Assembly: GCA_009702925.1 (NCBI GenBank)
Contig: WLHC01000004.1
Span: forward strand, 1-49,884
Length of the DNA: 49,884 nt
Source of the DNA: Actinomycetota bacterium
GTDB taxonomy: Bacteria; Actinomycetota; Actinomycetes; Nanopelagicales; Nanopelagicaceae
Direction: 5' to 3'
The first letter of the stretch is position 1. Every line of letters starts with the position of its first letter. A program made the translations under genes and the position numbers. The notes under the pieces were generated by a model. The model searched no databases. It worked only from the letters and a program-made list of their open reading frames with translations, and was not told where the DNA came from. Shown here piece after piece: positions 41,304 to 49,884 of the stretch.

Positions 41304-42659
41304 ATGGATATTTCACCAAATGTCTTTAAGGCTTACGATATCCGTGGGCTTGTTGATAGTGAATTAAACTCTGATTTTGCATTTGAAACAGGCGTAGCTT
41401 TTGCCCGCTTTTTACAAATTGAACGCGAACCCGCAACAGTAGTAATTGGTGAAGATATGCGTCCTTCATCACCATTATTAGCTGAAGCCTTTTCAGCAGG
41501 AGTCACTTCTCAAGGGATGGATGTAATTCGAATTGGCTTAGCATCTACAGATTTAATGTACTTTGCTTCAGGTAAACTTGGTTTACCTGGTGCCATGTTT
41601 ACTGCAAGCCATAATCCTGCTGAGTACAACGGAATAAAACTCTGCCTTAGTCAGGCACGTCCCATAGGCAAGGAATCAGGACTATTAACAATTGAAAAAT
41701 TCGTTCGAGAAGGCTCACCAATCACACTTAGAAATGTAGGCATTGAAAAGCATCAAAACATGTTAGAAGAATATGTAGATCATTTGTTAACTCTCGTTGA
41801 ACTTCGTGAAATTCGTCCACTGAAATTAGTTATTGATGCTGGAAACGGTATGGCCGGATATACGGCTCCTGCAATTTTTGCCAGACTCAACTGCGAAGTG
41901 ATTCCTATGTACTTTGAATTAGATGGCAGTTTTCCAAACCATGAGGCAAATCCACTTGATGAATCCACTTTGGTAGATCTGAAAAAGGCTGTGAAAGAAA
42001 ACTCAGCAGATCTTGGACTTGCCTTCGATGGCGATGCCGATCGCTGTTTTCTAGTTGATGAAAATGGCGAAGGGATTAATCCTTCCGCCCTAACAGCATT
42101 AATAGCCGAACGCGAACTAAAGCAAAATCCGGGCTCAAAAATAATCTACAACTTGATCTCATCTCGCACGGTGCAGGAGGTGATCTCTGAAAACAATGGC
42201 ATAGGCCTTCGATCTCGGGTCGGTCATTCAAATATTAAGAAATTGATGGCAGAAACTGGCGCAATTTTTGGCGGAGAGCATTCAGGACATTTCTATTTCA
42301 AAGATTTCTGGCGTGCAGACTCTGGTGCATTAGCAGCCCTGCATGCCATCGCAGCCCTTGGCACAAGTAAAGAGAGTATCTCCTCACTTTTGGCGCCTTA
42401 CTCACGGTATGTACAAAGTGGAGAAATAAACACGAAGGTTGCAGATGTACAAAAAGCTACCGAGTTAGTTAAAGAGCGATTTTCATCGACACCCGTGGAG
42501 ATTGATTACTTAGATGGCCTAACCGTAAATGGTGATAGCTGGTGGTTTAACCTTCGGCCCTCAAACACAGAACCGTTGCTAAGGCTCAATGTTGAGGCTA
42601 AAGATCAGGCTCAGATGCAGACGATACGAGATCAAGTTTTAGCTTTAATTCGAAGTTAG
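41304..42659 (+). CDS. manB: Phosphomannomutase / phosphoglucomutase
   Basis: Interconverts hexose-6- and hexose-1-phosphates, here probably mannose for GDP-mannose. The 451-residue protein has the phosphoserine loop TASHNPAEYNG (Ser 102), the metal loop FDGDADRC, the sugar-specificity loop GGEHSGHFYF (the GEHSG form is shared by PMM/PGM enzymes) and the phosphate-binding RPSNTEP. It differs clearly from the PGM2-like mutase at 6.9 kb. It starts 8 bp after DUF3499. Confidence 0.93.
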   Translation: MDISPNVFKAYDIRGLVDSELNSDFAFETGVAFARFLQIEREPATVVIGEDMRPSSPLLAEAFSAGVTSQGMDVIRIGLASTDLMYFASGKLGLPGAMFTASHNPAEYNGIKLCLSQARPIGKESGLLTIEKFVREGSPITLRNVGIEKHQNMLEEYVDHLLTLVELREIRPLKLVIDAGNGMAGYTAPAIFARLNCEVIPMYFELDGSFPNHEANPLDESTLVDLKKAVKENSADLGLAFDGDADRCFLVDENGEGINPSALTALIAERELKQNPGSKIIYNLISSRTVQEVISENNGIGLRSRVGHSNIKKLMAETGAIFGGEHSGHFYFKDFWRADSGALAALHAIAALGTSKESISSLLAPYSRYVQSGEINTKVADVQKATELVKERFSSTPVEIDYLDGLTVNGDSWWFNLRPSNTEPLLRLNVEAKDQAQMQTIRDQVLALIRS

Positions 42660-42738
42660 CGCCCGTTTTCCATTACGAATTTATCGTGTTGGGGCAGTAA
42701 TCTATGCACATAGCCGCCTAGCACAGTAGAGCCCTACG

Positions 42739-42777
42739 CCTTAGGTATCCAATGAATACTTTAAATACCTTATAAGG
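42739..42777 (+). promoter_or_regulatory. Possible leader RNA helix covering the ahcY Shine-Dalgarno
   Basis: CCTTAGGTAT (42739-42748) can pair with ATACC (42765-42769) and TAAGG (42773-42777), with a 3-nt bulge. The paired TAAGG is part of the strong AAGGAG site 7 nt before the ahcY ATG. The overlapping CCTTATAAGG (42768-42777) is also a perfect 10-bp DNA palindrome. I see no known riboswitch consensus in the 126-nt gap. Confidence 0.35.
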
Positions 42778-42785
42778 AGAATCAA

Positions 42786-44072
42786 ATGAACGTTCCTGTT
42801 ACTGCAACTCTTCCAAAACATGACATTGCAGATGCATCATTAGCCGCTGCAGGCCGTAAGAAAATTGAGTGGGCCGAGCGCAACATGCCAGTTCTTGCAC
42901 AGATTCGTGAGCGCTTTGAAAAGTCACAACCATTTACTGGCGTAAGAATTGCAGCGTGTATGCACGTAACTACCGAGACAGCAAACTTAATGCGAGTTCT
43001 AAAAGCTGGTGGAGCAGATATTGCTCTTTGTGCTTCAAATCCATTATCAACGCAAGATGACACTGCAGCAGCACTCGTTCATGAATATGGAATTAGTGTA
43101 TTTGCCAGAAACGCGGTTGATCGTGATGGTTACTACAAGCACATTAACGCTGCTCTAGACATCCAACCACATCAAGTTTTTGATGATGGCTGTGACCTTG
43201 TAAATACACTTCACACAACTCGCAAAGAATTGATTCCAAACATTGCTGGAGGTTGTGAAGAGACAACAACCGGGGTTATTCGCCTAAATCAAATGGCAAA
43301 AGATGGGGCTTTGCAGTTTCCAATGATTGCTGTAAACGATACTGATACAAAACACATGTTTGATAATCGCTACGGAACAGGTCAATCGACGTTAGATGCA
43401 GTGTTTCGTGCTACTAACTTTTTGCTTGCAGGAAGAATTGTTGTTGTAGCTGGTTTTGGTTACTGCGGAAAAGGTGTAGCAGAGCGTGCAAAAGGCATGG
43501 GCTCAGATGTAATCGTTACTGAAATTGATCCAACAAAAGCTTTAGATGCAATGATGCAAGGTTTCCGAGTAATGCCAATGGCAGATGCTGCAAAAATCGG
43601 CGATGTGTTCATAACTGTTACGGGTAACCGCGATGTTTTACGTGATGAGCACTTTGCTGTCATGAAAGATGGAGCAATCATGGCTAACTCAGGACACTTT
43701 GATATTGAGATTGATGTGGCATGGCTGGAGCAAAACTCAAAGCAAAAGAATGAAAAAATGCGTCATCAGACAGATGAATATGTCCTCAAAGATGGGCGAC
43801 GTTTGCTACTACTTGCTGAGGGTCGTTTAGTTAACTTGGGAGCTGCAGAAGGTCATCCAGCATCTGTGATGGATATGTCATTTTCTGATCAAGCACTTAC
43901 AGCCGAATACTTAGTGAAGGAAGCTAAAAACCTAAAGCCTGGTGTGCATGAGGTTCCTACATATATCGATAAGGAAGTCGCCGCACTTAAGTTGATCAGC
44001 ATGGGCGGACGTATTGATGTACTAACACCAGCTCAGGATATGTATTTGAATTCCTGGGAACACGGGAGCTAA
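42786..44072 (+). CDS. ahcY: S-adenosylhomocysteine hydrolase, short type
   Basis: AhcY splits SAH into adenosine and homocysteine, relieving inhibition of methyltransferases. The 428-residue enzyme shows the NAD fold [17 protein letters not shown], the substrate segments [12 protein letters not shown] and GCEETTTGV, and [14 protein letters not shown]. It ends in YLNSWEHGS, as in the short archaeal and Thermotoga-type enzymes. It lacks the insertion seen in the roughly 490-residue mycobacterial and streptomycete forms. A strong Shine-Dalgarno (AAGGAG) suggests high expression. The adenosine product connects to add at the start of the window. The stop overlaps mtrA by 1 nt (TAATG). Confidence 0.94.
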   Translation: MNVPVTATLPKHDIADASLAAAGRKKIEWAERNMPVLAQIRERFEKSQPFTGVRIAACMHVTTETANLMRVLKAGGADIALCASNPLSTQDDTAAALVHEYGISVFARNAVDRDGYYKHINAALDIQPHQVFDDGCDLVNTLHTTRKELIPNIAGGCEETTTGVIRLNQMAKDGALQFPMIAVNDTDTKHMFDNRYGTGQSTLDAVFRATNFLLAGRIVVVAGFGYCGKGVAERAKGMGSDVIVTEIDPTKALDAMMQGFRVMPMADAAKIGDVFITVTGNRDVLRDEHFAVMKDGAIMANSGHFDIEIDVAWLEQNSKQKNEKMRHQTDEYVLKDGRRLLLLAEGRLVNLGAAEGHPASVMDMSFSDQALTAEYLVKEAKNLKPGVHEVPTYIDKEVAALKLISMGGRIDVLTPAQDMYLNSWEHGS

Positions 44073-44758
44073 TGACCTTAGTAATGGTCGTCGATGACGA
44101 CCAGGATCTTGCAGAGATGCTCAGCATCGTTTTAAACGATGCTGGCATCGATGTGGATTTAGTTAGTCGCGGTGATGAGGTACTAGATGCTTTTCGTGAA
44201 AAAGCACCTGATCTCATTCTTCTTGATGTTATGTTGCCTGGTATCGATGGAGTTGAAGTTTGTAAATTAATTCGAGCCCAATCCATGGTCCCAATCATCA
44301 TGCTAACGGCTAAGGGTGAGACAGAAGACGTTGTAAAAGGACTCGAAGCAGGGGCAGATGATTACATGGTCAAGCCTTTTCGTCATGCCTCTGAACTAGT
44401 TGCACGCGTTAGAACTCGACTTCGACGAACAAACACAGATGTTTCAGGGCTTATTTCAATAGGAGATTTAAAAATTGATGTTCAAGCACATCAGCTATTG
44501 CGAAACGGAAAGCAAATTCAGCTGACCCGCTTGGAGTTTGATTTGCTTGTTGCTTTAGCACGTGAACCTGGTCGCGTCTTTACGCGCGATGCTCTGCTCA
44601 GCGAAGTGTGGGGATATGCGCATTCAACGGATACTCGCCTGGTTAATGTTCATATACAGCGCCTGCGATCAAAAATTGAACATGACCCAGAAAATCCAGA
44701 ATTAGTAATCACAATCAGAGGTGTTGGCTACAAAGCAGGAGTTTTGGTCGGCTCCTAA
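44072..44758 (+). CDS. mtrA: Response regulator MtrA
   Basis: A 228-residue OmpR-type regulator. The receiver domain has the acidic pocket VDDDQ, phospho-Asp 52 in LLDVMLPG and Lys 101 in VKPF. The winged-helix DNA-binding domain (about 130-225) includes LTRLEFDLLVALAREPGRVFTRDALL and TIRGVGYKAG. The MtrA assignment rests on adjacent mtrB and on the ahcY-mtrA-mtrB-comF-secA order. MtrA controls cell division and wall metabolism in Actinobacteria. Confidence 0.95.
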   Translation: MTLVMVVDDDQDLAEMLSIVLNDAGIDVDLVSRGDEVLDAFREKAPDLILLDVMLPGIDGVEVCKLIRAQSMVPIIMLTAKGETEDVVKGLEAGADDYMVKPFRHASELVARVRTRLRRTNTDVSGLISIGDLKIDVQAHQLLRNGKQIQLTRLEFDLLVALAREPGRVFTRDALLSEVWGYAHSTDTRLVNVHIQRLRSKIEHDPENPELVITIRGVGYKAGVLVGS

Positions 44759-44760
44759 GA

Positions 44761-46311
44761 ATGAATCGAATACTTTGGAAGATTCGCAACTCACTTGCAT
44801 TTAAGGTGATCGTTTTGACCGCAACAATATCTTTAGGAATAGTGTGGATTACGGGTTCGGCGCTTAACTCTCGCCTTACCGATGGAATCAAACAAGTAAA
44901 TTTAAACTCAGCAATTGTTGAGGCTCGTTCTGCAATATTTACAGCAGAGTATCAACTAATATTTGCTGAAAATCAAGGCAATCAACAGATTCAGAAGATT
45001 ATTGATGAGGTTATAAATTCTGCAACAGCTTTTACCAGTAATGAAAATGCACGCGAAGTTGTCTTTCTTAGGAGCCCTGGCAATACATCCACTAAAAACT
45101 ATGAAACGGCAACAAATTTTTTAAAACCATCAACGATTCCAAAGACTTTGCGCATACAGGTTCAAACCTCTGCTTCTCCAATTTTTGAGTACACACAGAT
45201 GAAATACAGTGAAGGAATAAATGTTCCTGGTGTAGCAGTTGGGCAAAAGATTGATATTCCAAATGCTGGTGGATATGAAATGTATTTGGTCTTTTCTCTA
45301 GCAAATGAAAAAGAGACCTTAGATTTAATTAGCAGGTACTTATTATTTGCTGGAATTCTGCTTCTGTTTTTAATTACCTTGATTACTTGGCTTGTCGTGC
45401 GACAAGTACTTAAGCCAGTCCGCGATGCTGCACAAATTGCAACTGAATTTACTTCTGGTGATTTTAGAAAGCGAATGCAAGTTACTTCTCAGGATGAGAT
45501 ATCAATTTTGGGTCATGCATTCAATGGAATGGCAGAATCTATTGAAAAACAGATCGCTCGACTAGAAAATCTCTCTCAGGTGCAACAACGTTTTGTCTCG
45601 GATGTCTCTCATGAACTTCGCACGCCGTTAACTACTCTTCGTATGGCATCAGAGGTAATCAACTCTTCAAAGACATCTTTTGACTCGACAGTTGCTCGCA
45701 GTGCGGAGTTACTACTAGCTCAACTCGACCGTTTTGAAAGATTATTAGAGGACCTGTTGGAAATTTCCCGCTTTGATGCAGAGGTTGCACAACTTGAGGC
45801 AGTGGATTTTGACATAGTTACTTTGACTAAGCGTTGTGTAGAAGATTTGGCCCTGGTCGCTAAGCAACGAAAAACTGCGATTTATGTCAACTCAAAGGAG
45901 CCGATAATCCTGTTGCGAGCTGATATCCGACGGGTAGAACGAATTTTGCGAAATCTGTTAACAAATGCAATTGATCACGCAGAAGAGATCCAGATAAATG
46001 TGAAGATTGAAGCATCTGAAAGCGACGTAGCCGTTTCAGTTAGGGATTTTGGAGTTGGGTTGGATAAAAACTCATTATTTAGAGTTTTTGATCGTTTTTG
46101 GAGAGCTGACCCATCGCGCGCACGAACTCGCGGAGGTACAGGACTTGGACTTTCAATTGCGCTAGAAGATGCGCGTCTGCACAACGGTGAACTCGAAGCT
46201 TGGGGACAACCTGGCAGAGGAGCTCATTTTGTTCTAACGCTGCCACGTAAACAAAACCAATCGATTCATTCACGCCTAATACCTTTAAAGCCAGAGGATC
46301 TCACGCCCTAA
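44761..46311 (+). CDS. mtrB: Sensor histidine kinase MtrB
   Basis: A 516-residue membrane kinase: TM1 at about 13-33, an extracytoplasmic sensor domain at about 34-192, TM2 at about 193-214, HAMP at about 215-270, a DHp domain with phospho-His 284 in SDVSHELRTPL, and a catalytic domain with NLLTNAIDH (N box), DFGVGLD (G1) and GTGLGLSIA (G2). It phosphorylates MtrA, encoded 2 bp upstream. The lipoprotein LpqB, which normally follows and modulates MtrB, is absent; comF lies 28 bp downstream. Confidence 0.95.
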   Translation: MNRILWKIRNSLAFKVIVLTATISLGIVWITGSALNSRLTDGIKQVNLNSAIVEARSAIFTAEYQLIFAENQGNQQIQKIIDEVINSATAFTSNENAREVVFLRSPGNTSTKNYETATNFLKPSTIPKTLRIQVQTSASPIFEYTQMKYSEGINVPGVAVGQKIDIPNAGGYEMYLVFSLANEKETLDLISRYLLFAGILLLFLITLITWLVVRQVLKPVRDAAQIATEFTSGDFRKRMQVTSQDEISILGHAFNGMAESIEKQIARLENLSQVQQRFVSDVSHELRTPLTTLRMASEVINSSKTSFDSTVARSAELLLAQLDRFERLLEDLLEISRFDAEVAQLEAVDFDIVTLTKRCVEDLALVAKQRKTAIYVNSKEPIILLRADIRRVERILRNLLTNAIDHAEEIQINVKIEASESDVAVSVRDFGVGLDKNSLFRVFDRFWRADPSRARTRGGTGLGLSIALEDARLHNGELEAWGQPGRGAHFVLTLPRKQNQSIHSRLIPLKPEDLTP

Positions 46312-46339
46312 TTTCCACAGAGTTAAGTGAAATAGCTAG

Positions 46340-47002
46340 GTGCAATTCAATGATAGCGACAATGATTTCATGCAAAAATTGCAAGAGATTTCACAACTCA
46401 TATTTCCTACACGTTGTCTTGGCTGTCACAAACTTTCACCCACTATCTGCGCTGATTGTTTAACACAATGGAAAAAAAGAAAGTTTAAAACCAAGTACTC
46501 AGATTTATCTGTTTATTCAACATTTTCGTACACACCTGTGGCAGCAAGTGTTATCTTGGCGGCCAAAGAAAATGGGGATTCGACTGCAGATAAGTTATTA
46601 ATCGATGCCATTGTATGGCAGATAGAAAACTTAGAATTAGATTTCAACAAAATTCGACTTGTTCCAATTCCTTCTAGTAAACGCTCAATTCGAAATCGAG
46701 GTAGAAGTTTTATAGTCAACATAGTGGAACAGATTTCCCAACAAATAGGAATTCCTATGCTTGATTGTTTGACCCTCACCGGAAAAACCATCGATCAAAG
46801 TCGCCTCAATCGCCAGCAAAGATTACAAAATATGAAGGGCGCATTCTCAATGAAAGCTATGGCCCGCGGAGAACTCTTACTCATCGATGATGTGATTACA
46901 ACGGGAGCAACCTTAAAAGAGGCTGCAAGGGCGTTAAATTCCCAAGGATTTCACGCACAGATATCGGCGATTACCGCCTGCGTTGCACAACCTCTAAGAT
47001 AG
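46340..47002 (+). CDS. ComF-family phosphoribosyltransferase-like protein
   Basis: A 220-residue protein. An N-terminal zinc-finger-like part has cysteines at 26, 29, 37 and 40 (FPTRCLGCHKLSPTICADC). The type I PRTase fold follows, with PIPSSKRSIRNRGRSF and the PRPP loop LLIDDVITTGATL. ComF proteins help DNA uptake in competent bacteria, but many family members serve unknown roles. The start is GTG at 46340; an in-frame ATG at 46370 is an alternative. The position between mtrB and secA equals Rv3242c. Confidence 0.88.
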   Translation: MQFNDSDNDFMQKLQEISQLIFPTRCLGCHKLSPTICADCLTQWKKRKFKTKYSDLSVYSTFSYTPVAASVILAAKENGDSTADKLLIDAIVWQIENLELDFNKIRLVPIPSSKRSIRNRGRSFIVNIVEQISQQIGIPMLDCLTLTGKTIDQSRLNRQQRLQNMKGAFSMKAMARGELLLIDDVITTGATLKEAARALNSQGFHAQISAITACVAQPLR

Positions 47003-47030
47003 GGCCATAGATTGCATATGTAACCTGCAG

Positions 47031-47042
47031 TTGAAATTTCAA
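47031..47042. promoter_or_regulatory. 12-bp palindrome upstream of secA
   Basis: TTGAAATTTCAA is a perfect palindrome in the 85-bp gap between comF and secA, 45 bp before the secA ATG. It could be an operator for secA or chance in an AT-rich gap. Confidence 0.25.
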
Positions 47043-47087
47043 GTGAGTGTTTGCCGGATTAGTTTGAGGTACTGAAAGGTCATATCG

Positions 47088-49763
47088 ATGCCAGCCTTTG
47101 TAGACAAGATTTTGCGTGCAGGTGAAGGACGCATCCTTCGCGAGTTAAGCAAAATCTCTGAATCTGTTAATGCTCAGGAATCGCGATTTGTGGCAATGTC
47201 TGACGAAGAACTTCGTGGACAGACTGCAATCTTTCAAGATCGTTATTCAAAGGGTGAAACTCTCGATGATCTTTTACCTGAGGCATTTGCAGTTGTTCGC
47301 GAAGCGGCAAAACGAACTCTTGGTCAACGCCACTATGACGTTCAAATCATGGGTGGAGCAGCACTTCACAAAGGAAATATTGCAGAAATGCGCACAGGTG
47401 AAGGTAAAACATTAGTAGCCACCCTTCCATCGTATTTAAATGCACTTGCTGGTCGAGGCGTACACGTTGTTACTACAAATGACTATTTGGCAGAGCGCGA
47501 TAGCGAGTGGATGGGTCGCGTGCATCGATTCCTTGGATTAAAAGTTGGCGTAATTCTTGCCGATATGACACCAGCTGAACGGCGAGAGGCATACCTCTCT
47601 GACATTACTTATGGGACAAATAACGAATTTGGTTTTGATTATCTTCGTGACAACATGGCTTGGTCACTGCAGGAGTGTGTACAACGCGATCATTTCTTCG
47701 CGGTTGTTGACGAAGTTGACTCAATCTTAATTGACGAAGCTCGAACTCCTTTGATCATTAGTGGTCCTGCTGATAAAGCAACCAAATGGTATGTAGAGTT
47801 TGCAAATCTAGTTGGAAAGTTAACTAGAGATCTTCATTACGAAGTGGACGAAAAGAAAAAGACTGTTGGAATATTGGAAGAAGGCGTTACAAAAGTTGAA
47901 GAGTTAATGCAGATCGAAAACTTGTACGAAGCAGCTAACACTCCAATGATTGGCTATTTAAACAATGCCATCCGTGCCAGAGAACTGTTTAAGCGTGACA
48001 AAGATTATGTAGTAATGAACGGTGAACTTTTAATTGTTGATGAGCACACTGGCCGCATGCTTTCAGGGCGTAGATACAGCGACGGACTTCACCAGGCACT
48101 AGAGGCCAAGGAACGCATTGAAATTCAAAATGAGAATCAGACATTAGCAACAATAACCTTGCAGAATTATTTCCGTCTCTATGAAACATTGTCCGGAATG
48201 ACGGGAACTGCCTCAACTGAAGCTGCAGAATTTGATCAGATTTATAAGCTTGGGGTTGTTCCAATTCCAACTAATCGAGATATGCAGCGTATCGACTCTC
48301 CAGACTTAGTCTATAAAACAGAAATTGGAAAATTTGCAGCCGTTACAGCTGACATCGTTGAGCGTCATCGTAAAGGGCAACCGGTTTTAGTTGGAACAGT
48401 CAGCGTTGAAAAATCAGAAGAGCTATCTGCTTTCTTGCGCAAGTCTGGTGTTCCACACGAAGTTCTAAATGCAAAGCATCACGAACGTGAAGCTTCGATT
48501 ATTGCTCGCGCTGGAGTTAAAGGTGCCGTAACTGTTGCTACAAATATGGCCGGGCGCGGTACAGACATCATGCTTGGCGGTAACCCGGAGTTCATGGCAG
48601 ATTTCGAATTACAACGACGTGGAATTTCACCAGTTGATAATGCAGCTGAGTACGAAAAAGAATGGCCAGCAGAAATTGCTCGACAGAAGGCTGCCGTAGA
48701 AAAAGGTCACGAAGAAGTTGTCTCTTTAGGTGGCCTATACGTACTTGGTACTGAGCGTCATGAGTCTCGACGAATTGATAACCAGTTGCGTGGACGTTCT
48801 GGTCGTCAGGGTGATCCTGGTGAATCACGTTTTTATCTTTCACTACAAGATGATTTGATGCGCAGATTCAACTCGGCATTAGTTGAGCGCTTCTTAACAG
48901 CAGCTGGTCTGCCAGATGATGCGCCAATCGAATCAAAAATGGTCTCAAATGCAATTAGATCAGCACAAACTCAGGTAGAAGCTCAAAACTTTGAAATGCG
49001 TAAGAATGTTTTGAAATATGACGATGTCATGAACCGCCAGCGCACAGTTATTTACGGTGAGCGCCGGATGGTTTTAGAGGGAGCTGACATTGAAGAGCAA
49101 ATCGCACTTTTTGTAAGTGACACTCTGACCGCATATGTTCAAGCAGCAACAGCAAATGGATACGGTGAAGATTGGGATCTCGATACTCTATTCACGGCGC
49201 TAAAAACTATCTATCCAATCTCATTCTCAATTGACGATTTAGCTGCCCAAGCCGGTTCTCGCGCTGGCTTAGACACCGAATTCATAGTTGCTCAAGTTGT
49301 CGAAGATTGTAAGAGCGCCTATGCCAAGCGCGAGGAATCTCTGGGCGAGAATGTAATGCGCGAACTAGAACGTAAAGTTCTGCTCTCCGTTTTAGATCGT
49401 AAATGGCGTGAACATCTTTACGAAATGGATTATTTACAAGAAGGAATTGGTCTTCGCGCCATGGCCCAACGTGATCCACTTGTTGAATATCAACGCGAAG
49501 GCTATGAACTATTCTCTGCAATGATGGATGCGATCAAAGAAGAGATCGCTGGACTTCTTTTCAATATTGAGGTCAGCGTTGAACCTTCAAGCAATTCCGT
49601 TACTGCACCTGGTCTTGAATCAAAGACTCTTCCAGTATCTGGCTTGCAGTACACAGCAGCTGACGAGTCTGGAGTGCACACAACTGGGGAAGTCTCTCGC
49701 AACGCTCCATGCCCATGTGGTTCTGGAAAGAAATTTAAACGATGCCATGGAGAAGCTCAATAA
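47088..49763 (+). CDS. secA: Preprotein translocase motor SecA
   Basis: SecA is the ATPase that pushes unfolded secretory proteins through SecYEG. The 891-residue full-length protein has Walker A MRTGEGKT (Lys 107), [19 protein letters not shown] (Walker B region), [38 protein letters not shown] and the C-terminal SEC-C zinc motif [16 protein letters not shown]. It is preceded by a GAAAGG Shine-Dalgarno. The hpf gene that usually lies directly upstream is missing. Confidence 0.97.
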   Translation: MPAFVDKILRAGEGRILRELSKISESVNAQESRFVAMSDEELRGQTAIFQDRYSKGETLDDLLPEAFAVVREAAKRTLGQRHYDVQIMGGAALHKGNIAEMRTGEGKTLVATLPSYLNALAGRGVHVVTTNDYLAERDSEWMGRVHRFLGLKVGVILADMTPAERREAYLSDITYGTNNEFGFDYLRDNMAWSLQECVQRDHFFAVVDEVDSILIDEARTPLIISGPADKATKWYVEFANLVGKLTRDLHYEVDEKKKTVGILEEGVTKVEELMQIENLYEAANTPMIGYLNNAIRARELFKRDKDYVVMNGELLIVDEHTGRMLSGRRYSDGLHQALEAKERIEIQNENQTLATITLQNYFRLYETLSGMTGTASTEAAEFDQIYKLGVVPIPTNRDMQRIDSPDLVYKTEIGKFAAVTADIVERHRKGQPVLVGTVSVEKSEELSAFLRKSGVPHEVLNAKHHEREASIIARAGVKGAVTVATNMAGRGTDIMLGGNPEFMADFELQRRGISPVDNAAEYEKEWPAEIARQKAAVEKGHEEVVSLGGLYVLGTERHESRRIDNQLRGRSGRQGDPGESRFYLSLQDDLMRRFNSALVERFLTAAGLPDDAPIESKMVSNAIRSAQTQVEAQNFEMRKNVLKYDDVMNRQRTVIYGERRMVLEGADIEEQIALFVSDTLTAYVQAATANGYGEDWDLDTLFTALKTIYPISFSIDDLAAQAGSRAGLDTEFIVAQVVEDCKSAYAKREESLGENVMRELERKVLLSVLDRKWREHLYEMDYLQEGIGLRAMAQRDPLVEYQREGYELFSAMMDAIKEEIAGLLFNIEVSVEPSSNSVTAPGLESKTLPVSGLQYTAADESGVHTTGEVSRNAPCPCGSGKKFKRCHGEAQ

Positions 49764-49765
49764 AA

Positions 49766-49884
49766 TTAAATCATCTCTAACGTGGTGCACAACCATCGAT
49801 GATCTAAGCCTTCGAACCTAATCGCAACGACACGTAATCTATCTGCGTATCGGACTGTAATTGTTGCTTCAACGATTCCATCTA
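49766..49884 (-). CDS. C-terminal end of an Rv3235-like (DUF6459) protein
   Basis: The minus-strand frame is open from the window edge to a TAA at 49766 and gives 39 residues: ...TVRYADRLRVVAIRFEGLDHRWLCTTLEMI. The RLRVVAIRFEG...RWLCTTLE pattern matches the conserved end of the small Rv3235-type proteins (DUF6459) that lie convergent to secA in Actinobacteria. The start is outside the window. Function unknown. Confidence 0.7.
   Translation of the reverse strand, partial: DGIVEATITVRYADRLRVVAIRFEGLDHRWLCTTLEMI

Noticed and set aside
42660-42785. A known SAH or SAM riboswitch upstream of ahcY
   Set aside because: I could not find the conserved core of any riboswitch class I know; only a simple helix at the Shine-Dalgarno is supported.
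1-49884. tRNA, rRNA, CRISPR arrays, insertion sequences, phage or toxin-antitoxin genes
   Set aside because: All gaps are short and were read; none shows a cloverleaf, repeat-spacer pattern, transposase or inverted ends.

Overview
The window looks like part of a small, streamlined, AT-rich actinobacterial chromosome. Actinomycete markers are present: a WhiB-family Fe-S regulator, the mycothiol deacetylase MshB, MtrA/MtrB, an actinobacterial-type DapD, and the DUF3117 and DUF3499 families. Genes are packed almost end to end. Many stop/start pairs overlap as ATGA, GTGA or TAATG, three convergent gene pairs overlap by 28-51 bp, and no stretch over 300 bp lacks a gene (the longest gap is about 204 bp, before whiB). 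This fits freshwater planktonic Actinobacteria (acI / Nanopelagicales-like); that placement is inference. I found no tRNA, rRNA, CRISPR array, insertion sequence or phage gene.

Region 1 (1-9.3 kb) is a nucleoside-salvage island: adenosine deaminase (cut by the window edge), a cytochrome P450 coupled to it, ribokinase, a nucleoside hydrolase, and a minus-strand operon of purine nucleoside phosphorylase, a phosphohexomutase/phosphopentomutase, deoxyribose-phosphate aldolase, a full aldehyde dehydrogenase and a half-length partner lacking the catalytic domain. Together they could turn (deoxy)nucleosides into bases, ribose-5-phosphate, glyceraldehyde-3-phosphate and acetate. Region 2 (9.3-11 kb) holds Maf and a strongly reduced PurK. 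Region 3 (11-17.4 kb) is an envelope glycopolymer module: UDP-glucose dehydrogenase, an LCP ligase, a family-2 glycosyltransferase, a two-gene ABC polysaccharide exporter and a SpoIID/LytB protein.

Region 4 (17.4-35 kb) is a conserved actinobacterial housekeeping block: dapD, a LOG-family protein, an SRPBCC protein, a lone sigma region-4 protein, DUF3117, pepA, a methyltransferase, htrA, tatB, mrp, a DUF1003 protein, an MgtE-like regulatory domain protein, a DMT permease, a PHP phosphoesterase, MarC, a DEAD-box helicase, a TetR regulator, mshB, a small membrane protein, cysS, an SH3-like fragment protein, fdxA and dapC. Region 5 (35-49.9 kb) matches the order known near mtrAB-secA: a nucleotidyltransferase, whiB, a very large membrane glycosyltransferase, a DUF5719-like protein, DUF3499, a phosphomannomutase, ahcY, mtrA, mtrB, comF-like, secA and the end of an Rv3235-like gene. 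Usual residents lpqB and hpf are missing from their expected slots.

A repeated regulatory theme is leaderless transcription. At least 14 first genes have a TANNNT hexamer ending exactly 6-7 nt before the start codon and usually no Shine-Dalgarno. In two divergent pairs the opposing hexamers overlap. A few genes (ahcY, fdxA, DUF3117, DUF1003) instead have strong Shine-Dalgarno sites. The most interesting items are the reduced PurK, the half-length aldehyde dehydrogenase, the shared divergent promoters, the palindrome in the whiB promoter, a tandem 19-bp repeat upstream of the giant glycosyltransferase, and several domain-only relics of larger families.
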